The position numbers were made by a program, and so were the translations under genes. DNA of 47,930 bases from positions 1 to 47,930 of IMG/VR virus record IMGVR_UViG_3300020162_000222, one strand, 5' to 3'. The notes beneath the pieces are model-generated. The model ran no database searches. It worked only from the letters and a program-made list of their open reading frames with translations, and was not told the DNA's origin. The stretch is from a virus. This document shows, one piece after another, positions 11,990-22,000 of the stretch (positions are counted from its first letter, which is position 1; every line of letters begins with the position of its first letter).

Positions 11990-14016
11990 TGAATGTACAC
12001 ATACAGAGTATAGATTACAAAGACTGGTTTATCAATCAGAAGCGTCTGCCTGACAGAGCATCTGAGGAGTATAAACCATTCTATGATTTTCATAAAGACC
12101 TATGTTTAAATGGTGCTATGATGGGGGGTGTATATATCAACCCCTTTTTATATTGGCATCTAAACATCTGGCATACAGAGGTGGATGTTATTGATGAGTA
12201 TGGAAGGATTGCACAGAAATATGCTAATCCTTTATTACGTGATAACGAATGGCTGGTAACAAACGAAATTGACAGGGCCCAGAAAGAAAGAAAGGGTTTA
12301 GTCATTCTAGGTATTAGACGTTTTGCTAAGTCCGTTATTGAGGCATCTTATATTGCATGGGGTGCAACATTTGATGAAAACTCACAAAACATTATTGCTG
12401 GTTTGAACGCTCCAGATATTAAGCTTATCACAGATAAGATTGATAAGGGGCTTAACTTCATTCCAGAATATTGGAGATGGCAGAGAATTGAGGATAACTG
12501 GAAAAACCAAGTGACCCTTGGAATCAAGACTAAGTCTGGAGAACGTATCCCTTTTTCTTCCATCCTAATTCGTAACCTTGATGAAGGTAATAATGAGGAA
12601 GCTATCGCAGGTACTAAACCACGTAAATTAATTATAGATGAGATCGGTAAAGGAAATTTTCTTAGAGGTTTACAGGCAGCTATTCCTGGTTTCACTACAC
12701 CCTATGGCTGGGGATGTAGTCCAATTCTCACTGGGACTGGTGGTGATATGAAGAAATTTATGGATGCAAAGAGCTTAATGTTCGATGTAGACAATTTTAA
12801 TTTCCTTACATATAATAATGAGAAAGACACAGCTCGCATACATGGACTCTTCATTTCTAACAAGTATAGAATGGAAGCCAAGGATAAGAGCACACTTGGA
12901 GCTTTCTTAAGTGAACCTTACACATCTGATCTACATAAGATTGAGATGTTGGTAAGTGACCAAGAGAAGGCTGATCAAATCACTGTCCAAAACTTAGAAA
13001 GACTTAAGAAGGCTGGTGATAGAGTGGCTTATCTAAAAGAGAAGATGTACTACCCACAAGAGGTAGATGATATATTCCTTAATGAGGATACAAACATCTT
13101 TGATATTGAAGCTGCTAAAAGACAGAAGAGCAAACTATTACAACAAGAAAGAACAGGTACACCTATTATATTATTCAACGATGGAGAGAAGATAACTCAC
13201 GAGTTTACAGACAAACTTCCTATATCAAACTTCCCTCTAAAGAATAGTGACCAAAAGGATGCTCCTGTGGTTATATATGAATTTCCTATTGATAGTCCTC
13301 CATATGGATTATATGTGGCAGGAGTCGATCCTTACAGACAAGGACAATCTGCCTATTCAAGCTCATTAGGATCTGTTTACATTTATAAAAGAATGCACGA
13401 CCTTACAGGTGAGAAATATCAAGATATGTTCGTAGCTTCGTATTGTGCAAGACCTGAAAAGAAAGAAACTTGGGAAGAACAAGCTAGACTTCTTATCAAG
13501 TATTACAATGCTAGAACCTTATGTGAGAATGATGATATATCGTTTATAGAATATATGAAAGCCAAAGGGGATGCTCACTATTTAGAGAAGCAACCTCAGT
13601 GGCTTATGGAGATTGTACCAAATACCACTGTTAAACGTGAGTATGGAATACATCGTTCAAGTCAGAAGATAATTGACTATCTTCACAACTGTTTGAAGAA
13701 GTATCTAGAAGGAACGATATATAAGGAGACAAATGAAGCTGGTGAAACTGTAAGAGAAGTGTTGGGTGTAAGTAAGATATTTGATCCTGTGCTACTTGAA
13801 GAAGTTATTCAGTATAATGATCAAGGTAACTTTGACCGTATCATTGCTGCAGAACTAGCTATCGCTCAAGCACTTAAGATGGATCCTATATTTGGAAAGA
13901 TTGGTGGATCTAGTGACGATAGAGTGAAAGCAATGCATTTAGGAGGACCAAAGAATCCTTTATTTTCTACATCAAGAGGAATATTTAATAAAAGAAAACG
14001 TAAACTTTTTACATAA
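11989..14016 (+). CDS. terL: Terminase large subunit
   Basis: 675 residues. The ATPase half has a Walker A-type motif GIRRFAKS (108-115), a Walker B motif LIIDE with D217 and E218, and a coupling motif LTGTGG near 248-253. The nuclease half has the acidic residues of an RNase H-like fold: D447 in VAGVDPY, E513 in TLCENDD and D616 in FDRIIAAELA. It packages DNA into the prohead through the portal. Upstream overlap with the TerS candidate and downstream TAATG overlap with the portal gene show a coupled packaging operon. Length is usual for crAss-like TerL. Confidence 0.95.
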   Translation: MNVHIQSIDYKDWFINQKRLPDRASEEYKPFYDFHKDLCLNGAMMGGVYINPFLYWHLNIWHTEVDVIDEYGRIAQKYANPLLRDNEWLVTNEIDRAQKERKGLVILGIRRFAKSVIEASYIAWGATFDENSQNIIAGLNAPDIKLITDKIDKGLNFIPEYWRWQRIEDNWKNQVTLGIKTKSGERIPFSSILIRNLDEGNNEEAIAGTKPRKLIIDEIGKGNFLRGLQAAIPGFTTPYGWGCSPILTGTGGDMKKFMDAKSLMFDVDNFNFLTYNNEKDTARIHGLFISNKYRMEAKDKSTLGAFLSEPYTSDLHKIEMLVSDQEKADQITVQNLERLKKAGDRVAYLKEKMYYPQEVDDIFLNEDTNIFDIEAAKRQKSKLLQQERTGTPIILFNDGEKITHEFTDKLPISNFPLKNSDQKDAPVVIYEFPIDSPPYGLYVAGVDPYRQGQSAYSSSLGSVYIYKRMHDLTGEKYQDMFVASYCARPEKKETWEEQARLLIKYYNARTLCENDDISFIEYMKAKGDAHYLEKQPQWLMEIVPNTTVKREYGIHRSSQKIIDYLHNCLKKYLEGTIYKETNEAGETVREVLGVSKIFDPVLLEEVIQYNDQGNFDRIIAAELAIAQALKMDPIFGKIGGSSDDRVKAMHLGGPKNPLFSTSRGIFNKRKRKLFT

Positions 14017-16601
14017 TGGCAATTATACGGTATACAAAAGATGCTACGATTAGGTATGCATATTTAAATATATTTCCAGATCAGTTTAAAACTGAGAAGG
14101 AAAAGCAAGATGAGAGTTGGATTAAAAACACAATGGACTATTTTGCTAATAAGTCATACGCTGAGTATGTGAAGAATAGAGACACCTTTGTTAAGAACTA
14201 TGATCTTGTCAAAGGTATTTTGCGTATGGAGGACTTTTATCAAGAGCCTGTTGTAAGTAGTTTTACACAAACTCTTGAAGCTAACTTAAATCTTCCTTCA
14301 TATGTAAAGATGTATTCTATCATCACCACACCTCTCAATGAGTTGGTTGGAGAAATCTCTAAAAGACCAGATGCTTTCCGTGTGAAGGCATTTGATGATG
14401 ATAGTCAATCTGAAGAATTAGAATTCAAGACTGGTATTCTACAGGAATACGTTATTAATCAAGCTAAGCAAAAGATATTACAAAAGGCTGAATTACAAGG
14501 AGCTGAACTAGAGGAAGAAGAGATTGAGCAAATGACAATGGAGCAGGTGAAAGATGAACTTGATAGTTATACATCTGTTGCTGAGAAATGGGCTAACCAC
14601 ATTCTTACATGTCAGAAAGCTGAGTTCAATCTTAAGGAGAAATCAGAAGATGCCTTCAGAGATATGTTAATTTCAGCTAGAGAGTTCTATCATATCTATG
14701 AGGACAACTCTAAGCTTGGATTTAATATTGAGGTGGCTAACCCTAAGAACACTTGGTTCCTAACTACACCAGATAGAAAGTATGTTTCTGATCCTACAGG
14801 TAGAGCACAAGGAGCATATGCTGCTGGTATTGTACAGGTTATGGAACTATCAGAAATCATTGAAGCTATCCCTGACTTAACCAAAGAAGAAATTGATCAT
14901 CTAAGAAGTTCACTACAAGACTACGGTCTTATCAATGTACGTGAATCTAATCTTGGTAATCCAGACGCAACACCTGGTATTGACTCAGTACAATACGATA
15001 CATACGATCCTCTTGTTCTACAAACAAGAATGATTATTGAATCAGAGATGAAAGAGAACGATGATGGACTTAAGGATTTCTTAGGATTAACGTCTAACGT
15101 TAGCTCATTTGGTTATAAGTATGTAGTGGTGAGAGCTTATTGGATTTCTAAAAAGAAGATTGGTAAGTTAATCTATTTAGATGAAATGGGTAACGAACAA
15201 TCTATGCTTGTAGATGAAAACTACAAGAGCAAGACTATTCCTACAGAACAATCTCTAGAGTGGGGTTGGATTAACCAATGGTATCAAGGTATCAAGATTG
15301 GTCCAGACATCTACCACATCAAACCATACAAATTATTAAGTTATTGTCCTATCATTGGATTGGTACATGAGGTTAAGAATACAGAGGCTAAGAGTCTAGT
15401 AGATCTTATGAAACCTTTCCAAGTGTTATATAATGTATGTATGAACCAGCTTTACACACTTCTTGAGAAAGAAGTAGGTAAGGTGTATTTAACATCCATC
15501 AGACACATTCCTGTTCCTAAGGATGGTGATGCTCAAGATGCATTAGACATATGGGAATTAGAAGCTCGTAACAGAGGGGTTGTCTTTATTGATGATAGTC
15601 CTGAGAACTTAAAATCTCCAAGCTCATTCAACCAGTTTAGAGATATTGACCTTACACGTACGCAGGAAATCCAATCTCGTTACACATTAGCTATGCAACT
15701 TAAGCAAGAGTGTTGGGAACTAGTGGGTATGTCTAAGCAAAGAATGGGATCTGTGTCTGCTAGTGAATCTGCTACAGGTACAAACACAGCTATTACACAG
15801 TCTTATTCTCAAACAGAACCTTTGTTTGTAGCTCATGAGTATGTTCTTGGTCAATTGTACCAAGCTATCATTGATGCTGCTTTATATGTAGAATCTAAGA
15901 AACCACAATCCACCCTATCATACATTACTTCTGATGGAGAATCAGCGTTTGTACAGGTGAATGGATCTGACCTCAGATTCCGTGACCTCAAGGTATTCTT
16001 AACTAACCGTCCTGAGGATCAGAAAATGTTTAACGAATTACGTGGATTGTCTCAAGCTGTTATACAAAATGGTGGTTCATTACATGACATCATCGAGCTT
16101 TACAGCACTGATTCTGTACGTAAGATGAAGAAGGTGTTTAAGAGTCTTAAGGATAAGCAAGATGCTATGCAACAACAACAGTTGGATATGCAACAGCAAC
16201 AAATGGAAGTTCAACAGCAAACTAGTATGGCTCAAATCCAACAAGCTCAGGAAGCTCAAGATAAGCAATTGGCTCATAATGATTACCAAGCCGAGCTTGA
16301 TAGAATCAATAAGAAGGAAATTGCTCTTATTGCTGCTGAATCAAAAGCTGGTCCTCTATCAGATATGGATACATCAGGGGTTCCAGATGTATTGGAAATC
16401 AGCAAGTTAGCATTTGAACAATCAAAAGCTGCTAAAGAATATGAGACAAAGATTAGCGATATTCAATCTAAGAATAACCTAGCTGCTCAGAAACTAAAAA
16501 TTGATAGAGAGAAAAATCAAATAGCTAGAGAAAATATGGCAAATGATTTAGCTGTTGCTAAAGTGAATGCTAAGAACAGAGCGAGTAAGAAAACTAAGTA
16601 A
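14016..16601 (+). CDS. Portal protein
   Basis: 861 residues, overlapping the terminase stop (TAATG). Length, position between TerL and the scaffold/capsid genes, and segments such as PLNELVGEISKRPDAFRVKA and the long crown-like helical C-terminus fit the large portal proteins of crAss-like phages. The C-terminal region (about 705-770) is Gln-rich coiled coil (MQQQQLDMQQQQMEVQQQ), then a basic end. It forms the dodecameric DNA channel at the capsid vertex. Named from context and general layout, not from a diagnostic motif. Confidence 0.88.
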   Translation: MAIIRYTKDATIRYAYLNIFPDQFKTEKEKQDESWIKNTMDYFANKSYAEYVKNRDTFVKNYDLVKGILRMEDFYQEPVVSSFTQTLEANLNLPSYVKMYSIITTPLNELVGEISKRPDAFRVKAFDDDSQSEELEFKTGILQEYVINQAKQKILQKAELQGAELEEEEIEQMTMEQVKDELDSYTSVAEKWANHILTCQKAEFNLKEKSEDAFRDMLISAREFYHIYEDNSKLGFNIEVANPKNTWFLTTPDRKYVSDPTGRAQGAYAAGIVQVMELSEIIEAIPDLTKEEIDHLRSSLQDYGLINVRESNLGNPDATPGIDSVQYDTYDPLVLQTRMIIESEMKENDDGLKDFLGLTSNVSSFGYKYVVVRAYWISKKKIGKLIYLDEMGNEQSMLVDENYKSKTIPTEQSLEWGWINQWYQGIKIGPDIYHIKPYKLLSYCPIIGLVHEVKNTEAKSLVDLMKPFQVLYNVCMNQLYTLLEKEVGKVYLTSIRHIPVPKDGDAQDALDIWELEARNRGVVFIDDSPENLKSPSSFNQFRDIDLTRTQEIQSRYTLAMQLKQECWELVGMSKQRMGSVSASESATGTNTAITQSYSQTEPLFVAHEYVLGQLYQAIIDAALYVESKKPQSTLSYITSDGESAFVQVNGSDLRFRDLKVFLTNRPEDQKMFNELRGLSQAVIQNGGSLHDIIELYSTDSVRKMKKVFKSLKDKQDAMQQQQLDMQQQQMEVQQQTSMAQIQQAQEAQDKQLAHNDYQAELDRINKKEIALIAAESKAGPLSDMDTSGVPDVLEISKLAFEQSKAAKEYETKISDIQSKNNLAAQKLKIDREKNQIARENMANDLAVAKVNAKNRASKKTK

Positions 16602-16603
16602 TT

Positions 16604-17134
16604 ATGTTAGATAGGCTGATTGACGTTGTGTTACAATTTGGCTCAGACGTACTCCCTGGTATTATTATCAGGGATTACGAGGAAGCTGTACTTCTAAGAT
16701 TTGGTAAGTTTAAAAAGGTGTTAAAGCCTGGATTCCATCCAAAGATACCATTTGCAGATGAAGTGATTGACCAACATGTCGTTATTACAACATTAAGCCT
16801 TCCAGCACAATCTTTGTATACTAAGGATAAACAGAATATTGTTGTCAAGGGTGTAATCAAATATAAGATATCAGATGTAAAAACATTCCTGTTAGAAGTA
16901 TTTGATGCCCAAGATGCAATAGCTGACATGTCACAAAGTGTCATAAAAAACGTAATCATGTCTATGTCCCTGGAAGAATGTACAGATTCGGAACTTGATA
17001 ACACCCTGACAAAGAAGGTTAGAGTGGAAGCAAGGAAATGGGGTGTTGAAATTCAACAAGTTACGCTCACTGACCTAGCTCCAATCAAGAGCTTTAGGTT
17101 GATAAATGACACAATTACAAACAATCTTGATTAG
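16604..17134 (+). CDS. SPFH/band-7 (prohibitin-stomatin-like) domain protein
   Basis: 176 residues with a classic band-7 opening: IIRDYEEAVLLRFGKFKKVL followed by KPGFHPKIPFADEV, then LPAQSLYTKDKQNIVVKGVI and KYKISDVKTFLLEV. The later part has VRVEARKWGVEIQQVTLTDL as in HflK/HflC/stomatin proteins. It is nearly all SPFH core: no clear N-terminal transmembrane helix and no long coiled-coil tail. Cellular relatives form membrane-associated rings and regulate proteases such as FtsH. In a phage it may act on the host membrane or protease, or in assembly. Two bases follow the portal stop; the gene ends with TAG, and a promoter follows. Confidence 0.9.
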   Translation: MLDRLIDVVLQFGSDVLPGIIIRDYEEAVLLRFGKFKKVLKPGFHPKIPFADEVIDQHVVITTLSLPAQSLYTKDKQNIVVKGVIKYKISDVKTFLLEVFDAQDAIADMSQSVIKNVIMSMSLEECTDSELDNTLTKKVRVEARKWGVEIQQVTLTDLAPIKSFRLINDTITNNLD

Positions 17135-17192
17135 AGTGAATTACATTAATGCTATATTATCGTGAATAATGGTTCATATAGTGTCCTATCTC

Positions 17193-17224
17193 TTTGGTAT
17201 TAACTTATAATAATATACTTTTAC
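17193..17224 (+). promoter_or_regulatory. Bacteroidota-type promoter of the capsid operon
   Basis: TTTG (17193-17196), 19 bases, then TACTTTTAC (17216-17224), one change from TAnnTTTGY. The predicted start lies about 27 bases before the scaffold ATG at 17256. Confidence 0.62.
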
Positions 17225-17255
17225 ATCTGAAAACCAATAATAAAATAAACTACAT

Positions 17256-18527
17256 ATGGCTGAAAATCTAGACAACCCGTCAATGGGAAACTTTAGTATT
17301 CAAGATACTATGGATATGGGCATGGGAAACCAAGAGCTTTTAAGTGACTTATTTGCTCCTGAGACTTCTACATCTAATCCTGATGATATCCAAGATATTA
17401 AAGATGAACCTGCTCCTGCACCTAAACCTGCAAAGAAAGCAGCTCCTACAACATCTACTGCTGCTACAAGTACAGAAGATAGTAATGATGAGGATAAAGA
17501 AGATAACAAAAAGTCTTTACAGGACTTTTTACTAGGTGGAGATGATGAAGAAGAAGATGAAGAAGATGATTCTCCTGCTCCAACTCCCAAAGCAAAAGCT
17601 CCTGAAACTGATAGTGATGATGAAGAAGATGGCGATGAGTCATCTAGTCCATTTACATCTCTGTCTAAAGATCTTTTCAAACTTGGTGTATTTACCAATG
17701 ATGAAGATGAAGAAGATGTTGCTATTTCAACTCCTGAAGAATTCCTAGAGCGTTTTAACGCTGAGAAGAAGAAAGGAGCTATTGAGGTGGTAAACAACTT
17801 CATTGGTCAGTTTGGTGAAGACTATCAACAAGCATTTGATGCCATATTTGTAAAAGGAGTAGATCCTAAAGAGTATTTCGGTACTTATAATAATATAAAG
17901 AGTTTTGCTGAGATGGACTTAGCAGACGAATCTAACCAAGTTGCAGTAATTAAACAAGCATTAACTGATCAAGGATTTGATCCTGAGGATGTTACAACAG
18001 AAGTTGAAAGACTTAAAAATTACGGTGATTTGGAAACTGTTGCTACTAAACACCACAAAGTGTTAGTTAAGAAGGAAGCAGCAAAGCTCCAACAAATGGA
18101 GCAAGATAACGAAAGAAGATTACAACAGCAAGCTGCTGTTAAACAGCAATACTATCAAAACGTTCAGTCAGTATTACAAGAAAAACTAAAATCAAAAGAG
18201 TTTGACGGTATTCCTCTGAACCCTAAATTGGCTGGTGAACTACAAGATTTCCTGTTAGTAGATAAGTATAAGACAGCATCTGGTGAGACTCTCACAGATT
18301 TTGACAGAACTATTCTAGAACTTAAACGTCCTGAAAACCATGCAACAAAGGTTAAGATTGGACTTTTATTAAAGATTTTAGAAAAGGATCCTACTTTATC
18401 TACAATACAAAAGACTGGTATCACCAAAAAGTCAAATGAATTGTTTGGTGAAGTTGCTAGACAAGTTAGCAAAAGTTCTACAAAAACAGGAAATAAGCCT
18501 AAGCCTACAACTTCATGGTTTCAATAA
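17256..18527 (+). CDS. Putative head scaffolding protein
   Basis: 423 residues directly upstream of the capsid gene. The N-terminal half is disordered: Pro/Ala-rich (EPAPAPKPAKKAAPTTST) and extremely acidic (GGDDEEEDEEDDSPAPTPKA). The C-terminal half is helical, with a Gln-rich coiled coil (MEQDNERRLQQQAAVKQQYY) and a basic end, GNKPKPTTSWFQ. Such acidic, helical proteins with a basic C-terminal hook are typical scaffolds. Assigned by position and composition. Confidence 0.78.
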   Translation: MAENLDNPSMGNFSIQDTMDMGMGNQELLSDLFAPETSTSNPDDIQDIKDEPAPAPKPAKKAAPTTSTAATSTEDSNDEDKEDNKKSLQDFLLGGDDEEEDEEDDSPAPTPKAKAPETDSDDEEDGDESSSPFTSLSKDLFKLGVFTNDEDEEDVAISTPEEFLERFNAEKKKGAIEVVNNFIGQFGEDYQQAFDAIFVKGVDPKEYFGTYNNIKSFAEMDLADESNQVAVIKQALTDQGFDPEDVTTEVERLKNYGDLETVATKHHKVLVKKEAAKLQQMEQDNERRLQQQAAVKQQYYQNVQSVLQEKLKSKEFDGIPLNPKLAGELQDFLLVDKYKTASGETLTDFDRTILELKRPENHATKVKIGLLLKILEKDPTLSTIQKTGITKKSNELFGEVARQVSKSSTKTGNKPKPTTSWFQ

Positions 18528-18561
18528 ACAATTTATAAACATTAATTAAAAAAATAACAAA

Positions 18562-20115
18562 ATGGCAATTCAAACAATCCCAGGTTTAACTGGATTTACG
18601 TATGCTCGCGTTGCGTCTATGGACAAGCGTGCAGTAGGTAAGTTGACAGATTCTAACCACTTGGAGAGTTTTCACTCGACTGAGCCAGCAGATTATGATA
18701 AGAAAATCATAAGCTTGTACACTCAGAGTTCTCTTTACAGTAATGATTTCCTAGACATGATTAACAAGTCTACTCCTTACTATATCGACAACAACAGTGA
18801 TGCTTGGAAGTGGCAAGTACAAGTTCCTTACAAATTCCCTAAAATCATTGACATTCCTGATAGCACTCTAGAATTAGAGAAGCCAGGTATCGATGGTCAA
18901 GAGTTTTCTCTTGTAATTGACACAAATGAGTTCTCTAAGAACGCTATTGTTTCTGTAGGTACTCGTCAGTATGGTCCTCGTTTCTACGTTATCAAAGATC
19001 CTATTCCTTGGAACGCTGGTTTCTTGTACACATTCACTCTTGTGACTGACAACCCTCAAGTAGATTACGTAAGTGCTACTTTCTTACAAACTGGTATCGA
19101 ACTTGAATTAGTTGATGCTGCTATCGGTGAATTCGATCAAGACTTATTAGGTCTTCCTCGTTTAGGTGAGCAAATCACTATGTTTGAATCTTTAGGTTCT
19201 GCATATGGTTATGAGCACAAGATCACTGAGTGGGCTGATGATAAAATGATGCGTGATGCTTCTGGTAAGCCTCTTGACATCTTAGTATATGCTCCACAAA
19301 GACGTAACCAATTACCTTTAACTCGTAACGATGTTAAATGGGAACCATTTATTGAGTTCTGGATGCGTAAGTCTATGTTAGAATTAAAAGTTAAGCGTAT
19401 GATCTGGGCTAAGCCTGGTACCGTGAAGACTAATGGTTCTAAGCAAGAATTAAAGCGTACATCTGCTGGTGTATACCACAGAATGCGTAACAACGGTAAC
19501 TTAGTTCAATACAACCGTGGTGAGTTCACTGCAAACTTGATTCGTTCTGTGTTTGGTGACTTATTCTACCGTCGTGTGGATGTTAAGGATCGTAGAGTTA
19601 AAATGTACACTAACGAAGCTGGTTTCGATGTGTTCCAACAAGCTCTTAAAAATGATGCACTTAATTCTGGTTTAACTTTCATGGCTGATTCTGGTAATCG
19701 CTACATGCAAGGAGAAGGTCAACACATCACTTACAACTTTGCATTCGATGCAATGGTTACACGTGAAACAGGTCGTGTTGAACTAATTCACTTAAAAGAA
19801 TTAGACCTTCCTCAAACTAACTTAGAATTTGGTCAAAACAAAAAATCTACTCCTGTATTCATGGTGTTTGATGTATCTCCAATGAGCGATGGTTCAATGG
19901 TAAACAACATCCGTGAAGTACGTATGAAGGGTGCTCCTTCAATGACTTGGGGTTATATCGATGGAACTCGTCACCACTTAGGTTTTGCTAAGTCTCAAGG
20001 TATGAGTTCTGCGAACAAATTCCCTGGTTATGAGATTTGGATGAAAGACCGTTGTGATGTATTTATCGAAGATTTATCACGTACAGTGCTAATCGAAGAA
20101 ATTCCACAATTCTAA
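18562..20115 (+). CDS. Major capsid protein (candidate)
   Basis: 517 residues, 34 bases after the scaffold gene. Begins MAIQTIPGLTGFTYARVASM. The length, place after scaffold and portal, and even codon use rich in preferred codons (unlike its neighbours) fit the HK97-fold capsid protein of a crAss-like phage, which is near 500 residues. Segments include YYIDNNSDAWKWQVQVPYKF and MWKDRCDVF-type endings near the C-terminus (EIWMKDRCDVFIEDLSR). The gene is followed by strong hairpins. No diagnostic capsid motif is readable by eye. Confidence 0.85.
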   Translation: MAIQTIPGLTGFTYARVASMDKRAVGKLTDSNHLESFHSTEPADYDKKIISLYTQSSLYSNDFLDMINKSTPYYIDNNSDAWKWQVQVPYKFPKIIDIPDSTLELEKPGIDGQEFSLVIDTNEFSKNAIVSVGTRQYGPRFYVIKDPIPWNAGFLYTFTLVTDNPQVDYVSATFLQTGIELELVDAAIGEFDQDLLGLPRLGEQITMFESLGSAYGYEHKITEWADDKMMRDASGKPLDILVYAPQRRNQLPLTRNDVKWEPFIEFWMRKSMLELKVKRMIWAKPGTVKTNGSKQELKRTSAGVYHRMRNNGNLVQYNRGEFTANLIRSVFGDLFYRRVDVKDRRVKMYTNEAGFDVFQQALKNDALNSGLTFMADSGNRYMQGEGQHITYNFAFDAMVTRETGRVELIHLKELDLPQTNLEFGQNKKSTPVFMVFDVSPMSDGSMVNNIREVRMKGAPSMTWGYIDGTRHHLGFAKSQGMSSANKFPGYEIWMKDRCDVFIEDLSRTVLIEEIPQF

Positions 20116-20243
20116 TCTTAGGATTAGACATAACCTACCGAGAAGAATTCCCCCCCACTGCTCCAAGTGGGGGAGTCTTCTCACACAGATGGATGGGTAC
20201 AGATTACATGTCTGTATTGCACTCTCTTCGCTGAGAACCCATC
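20111..20243 (+). other. Structured mRNA region after the capsid gene
   Basis: TCTAATC/GATTAGA (20111-20117, 20122-20128) includes the stop codon. Then a long hairpin: GAGAAGA (20140-20146) with TCTTCTC (20176-20182), and CCCCCACT (20152-20159) with AGTGGGGG (20166-20173). Then a branched element: GATGGGT (20192-20198) with ACCCATC (20237-20243) enclosing TACAGA/TCTGTA and a TCTC/GAGA hairpin. No T-run follows, so this is more likely an mRNA-stabilizing, processing or attenuating structure than a simple terminator. Confidence 0.65.
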
Positions 20244-20276
20244 TGCAACAATAAACCAAACAAAAAACAACTACAT

Positions 20277-21245
20277 ATGGGTAAGATAGGAAAAATCTCT
20301 ACTTTAAAGAAAGATTACAACAACTCTCAGTTACAAACTATGCAAGGTGGACTTGCACAGAAAGGTTTAACCAGGATCCCTGGAACAGGTGTATTTAAGT
20401 ATCCTTACAAGGAACTTGATGGACAGTACAGAACTGGTTTAGATCCTAATGCTGCGTACATTCGTAGAATGGGTGACAGTCTTGAAAGAGAAATGGAAAT
20501 TGAAAGAGTTACAGCACTTAAGACTAAGCTTGAAATTGCTTTAGGCGATGTTGATTTAGGTCCTCGTTCTAGTTTCTGGAACTATGGATTGTCTACATCT
20601 ACAGATGATACATTACATGTACAAGCTGTTAAGTTAATGGATGGTGATAACTACTTTGATTTTACTAATCCTTTTCAAGAATTAGCTTTCGCATGGTTAA
20701 GAGTTCATCCAACAATTGCTTCTAGTTATCAAGCTTGGGAGCGTGGTGAAGTTCCTGCAGATACACAATTTTACGTTGCTGATGATGAAATTGAGAATGC
20801 AGTGTTATTCAAGAAGAAACAATTGATCAACAAGGCTATTGTCAAGTTTGATGGAATGACTCCAGAGAAGAAACGCAAAGTTGCAAGATTATTAGGATTA
20901 CCTGTTACAGAAGATACTAAAGAAGACTCTGTATACAATCAGGTAGATAACCTATTAAAACAAACAGAATTCAAAAATGGTAAACATGCTGGTTTAAACC
21001 CTGTAGAGGTGTTCAGTAGATTTGCAGACATGAAGGAAAACTTACTCCATATTAAAGACTTGGTTAAACAGGCTATCGCTCACTCAGTATATCGTTTAAA
21101 ACCTAATGGCAAGGTGTACGAAGGTGAATTTGAGATTGCTAAGGATGAAGATGATTTAGTTAAATTCCTTGCTGATGATGATAACCAAGACGAATTATTA
21201 ACCTTGGAAGGAAAATTAAAAACTAAGAAAATAGCTTCTGTATGA
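20277..21245 (+). CDS. Conserved capsid-region structural protein
   Basis: 322 residues after the capsid gene. Begins MGKIGKISTLKKDYNNSQLQ. The centre has PFQELAFAWLRVHPTIASSY, then helical basic and acidic segments with KKRKVARLLGLPVTEDT. Position and length match a conserved gene of unknown detailed role between capsid and tail modules in crAss-like phages. Overlaps the next gene by ATGA. Confidence 0.72.
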   Translation: MGKIGKISTLKKDYNNSQLQTMQGGLAQKGLTRIPGTGVFKYPYKELDGQYRTGLDPNAAYIRRMGDSLEREMEIERVTALKTKLEIALGDVDLGPRSSFWNYGLSTSTDDTLHVQAVKLMDGDNYFDFTNPFQELAFAWLRVHPTIASSYQAWERGEVPADTQFYVADDEIENAVLFKKKQLINKAIVKFDGMTPEKKRKVARLLGLPVTEDTKEDSVYNQVDNLLKQTEFKNGKHAGLNPVEVFSRFADMKENLLHIKDLVKQAIAHSVYRLKPNGKVYEGEFEIAKDEDDLVKFLADDDNQDELLTLEGKLKTKKIASV

Positions 21246-21973
21246 TACCCGTAGATAGTTTATTATATAAAATCGACCAGAAACTAAATAAACTATCAAC
21301 GAACGAACACCAACAGATTCCATTAGAAGATAAGATTTTAGCTTTAAATGAGGCTCAGATCAAATTAATCAAGCAAAAGGTTGATGGTCAAAACACAGTC
21401 TCTGGTCTAGGTCTAGATGCTTTCAAGAAGCGTTACGAGGACCTACAAAGTTTGGTGGTAACTTATAACCATCAACCCTTAGATTTAACATTGCTAAATG
21501 CTGAGTTAAATCAATGGAAAGCAAACATACACTTACTTGTTCCAAAGTACATGTTCTATATTGATAGTTATGTAATTGCGGATAAGGGTTTATGTAAAGA
21601 TAGAAAGATATGGATTAATAGAGACTTAGCTAAACATGGCGATTTGCAATTTTGTTTAACTAACACTCACTATAGACCATCATTTGAATATCAAGAAACG
21701 TTTAACTCCATATCTTCTGATGAGATCTCTATATTTACTGATGGTACATTTACTCCTAAGCAAATATACGTTTCTTACATGAGATACCCAGTGTATATTA
21801 ACAAGACTGGATATGTAATGTTGGATGGACAAGACTCATACGATGCTGATTGTGAACTTGAGACATACCTGGAAGATGAATTGTTAGACTTAACAGTTCA
21901 GAATCTAGCAATGTACACAGAGAATGCCTCTGCTGTTCAAAGTGCTCAGTTTAGAATTCAGACAAACGAATAG
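21242..21973 (+). CDS. Conserved structural protein
   Basis: 243 residues; overlaps the previous stop (ATGA), so coupled. The N-terminal part is helical (VDSLLYKIDQKLNKLSTNEH). The C-terminal part has PKQIYVSYMRYPVYINKTGY and then LETYLEDELLDLTVQNLAMY, resembling head-tail connector or neck proteins that end in a LxxLxxxxL helix after a YxRYP segment. Assigned loosely as a head completion or connector protein. Stop is TAG. Confidence 0.72.
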   Translation: MIPVDSLLYKIDQKLNKLSTNEHQQIPLEDKILALNEAQIKLIKQKVDGQNTVSGLGLDAFKKRYEDLQSLVVTYNHQPLDLTLLNAELNQWKANIHLLVPKYMFYIDSYVIADKGLCKDRKIWINRDLAKHGDLQFCLTNTHYRPSFEYQETFNSISSDEISIFTDGTFTPKQIYVSYMRYPVYINKTGYVMLDGQDSYDADCELETYLEDELLDLTVQNLAMYTENASAVQSAQFRIQTNE

Positions 21974-22000
21974 TTATTTTCACAATTTAAATAAAACAAA

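Noticed and set aside
17132-21973. Alternative genetic code (TAG reassigned), known in some crAss-like phages
   Set aside because: TAG ends the SPFH gene, the 21242-21973 gene and the 46-residue gene at sensible places, and long genes contain no in-frame TAG, so the standard code is used.
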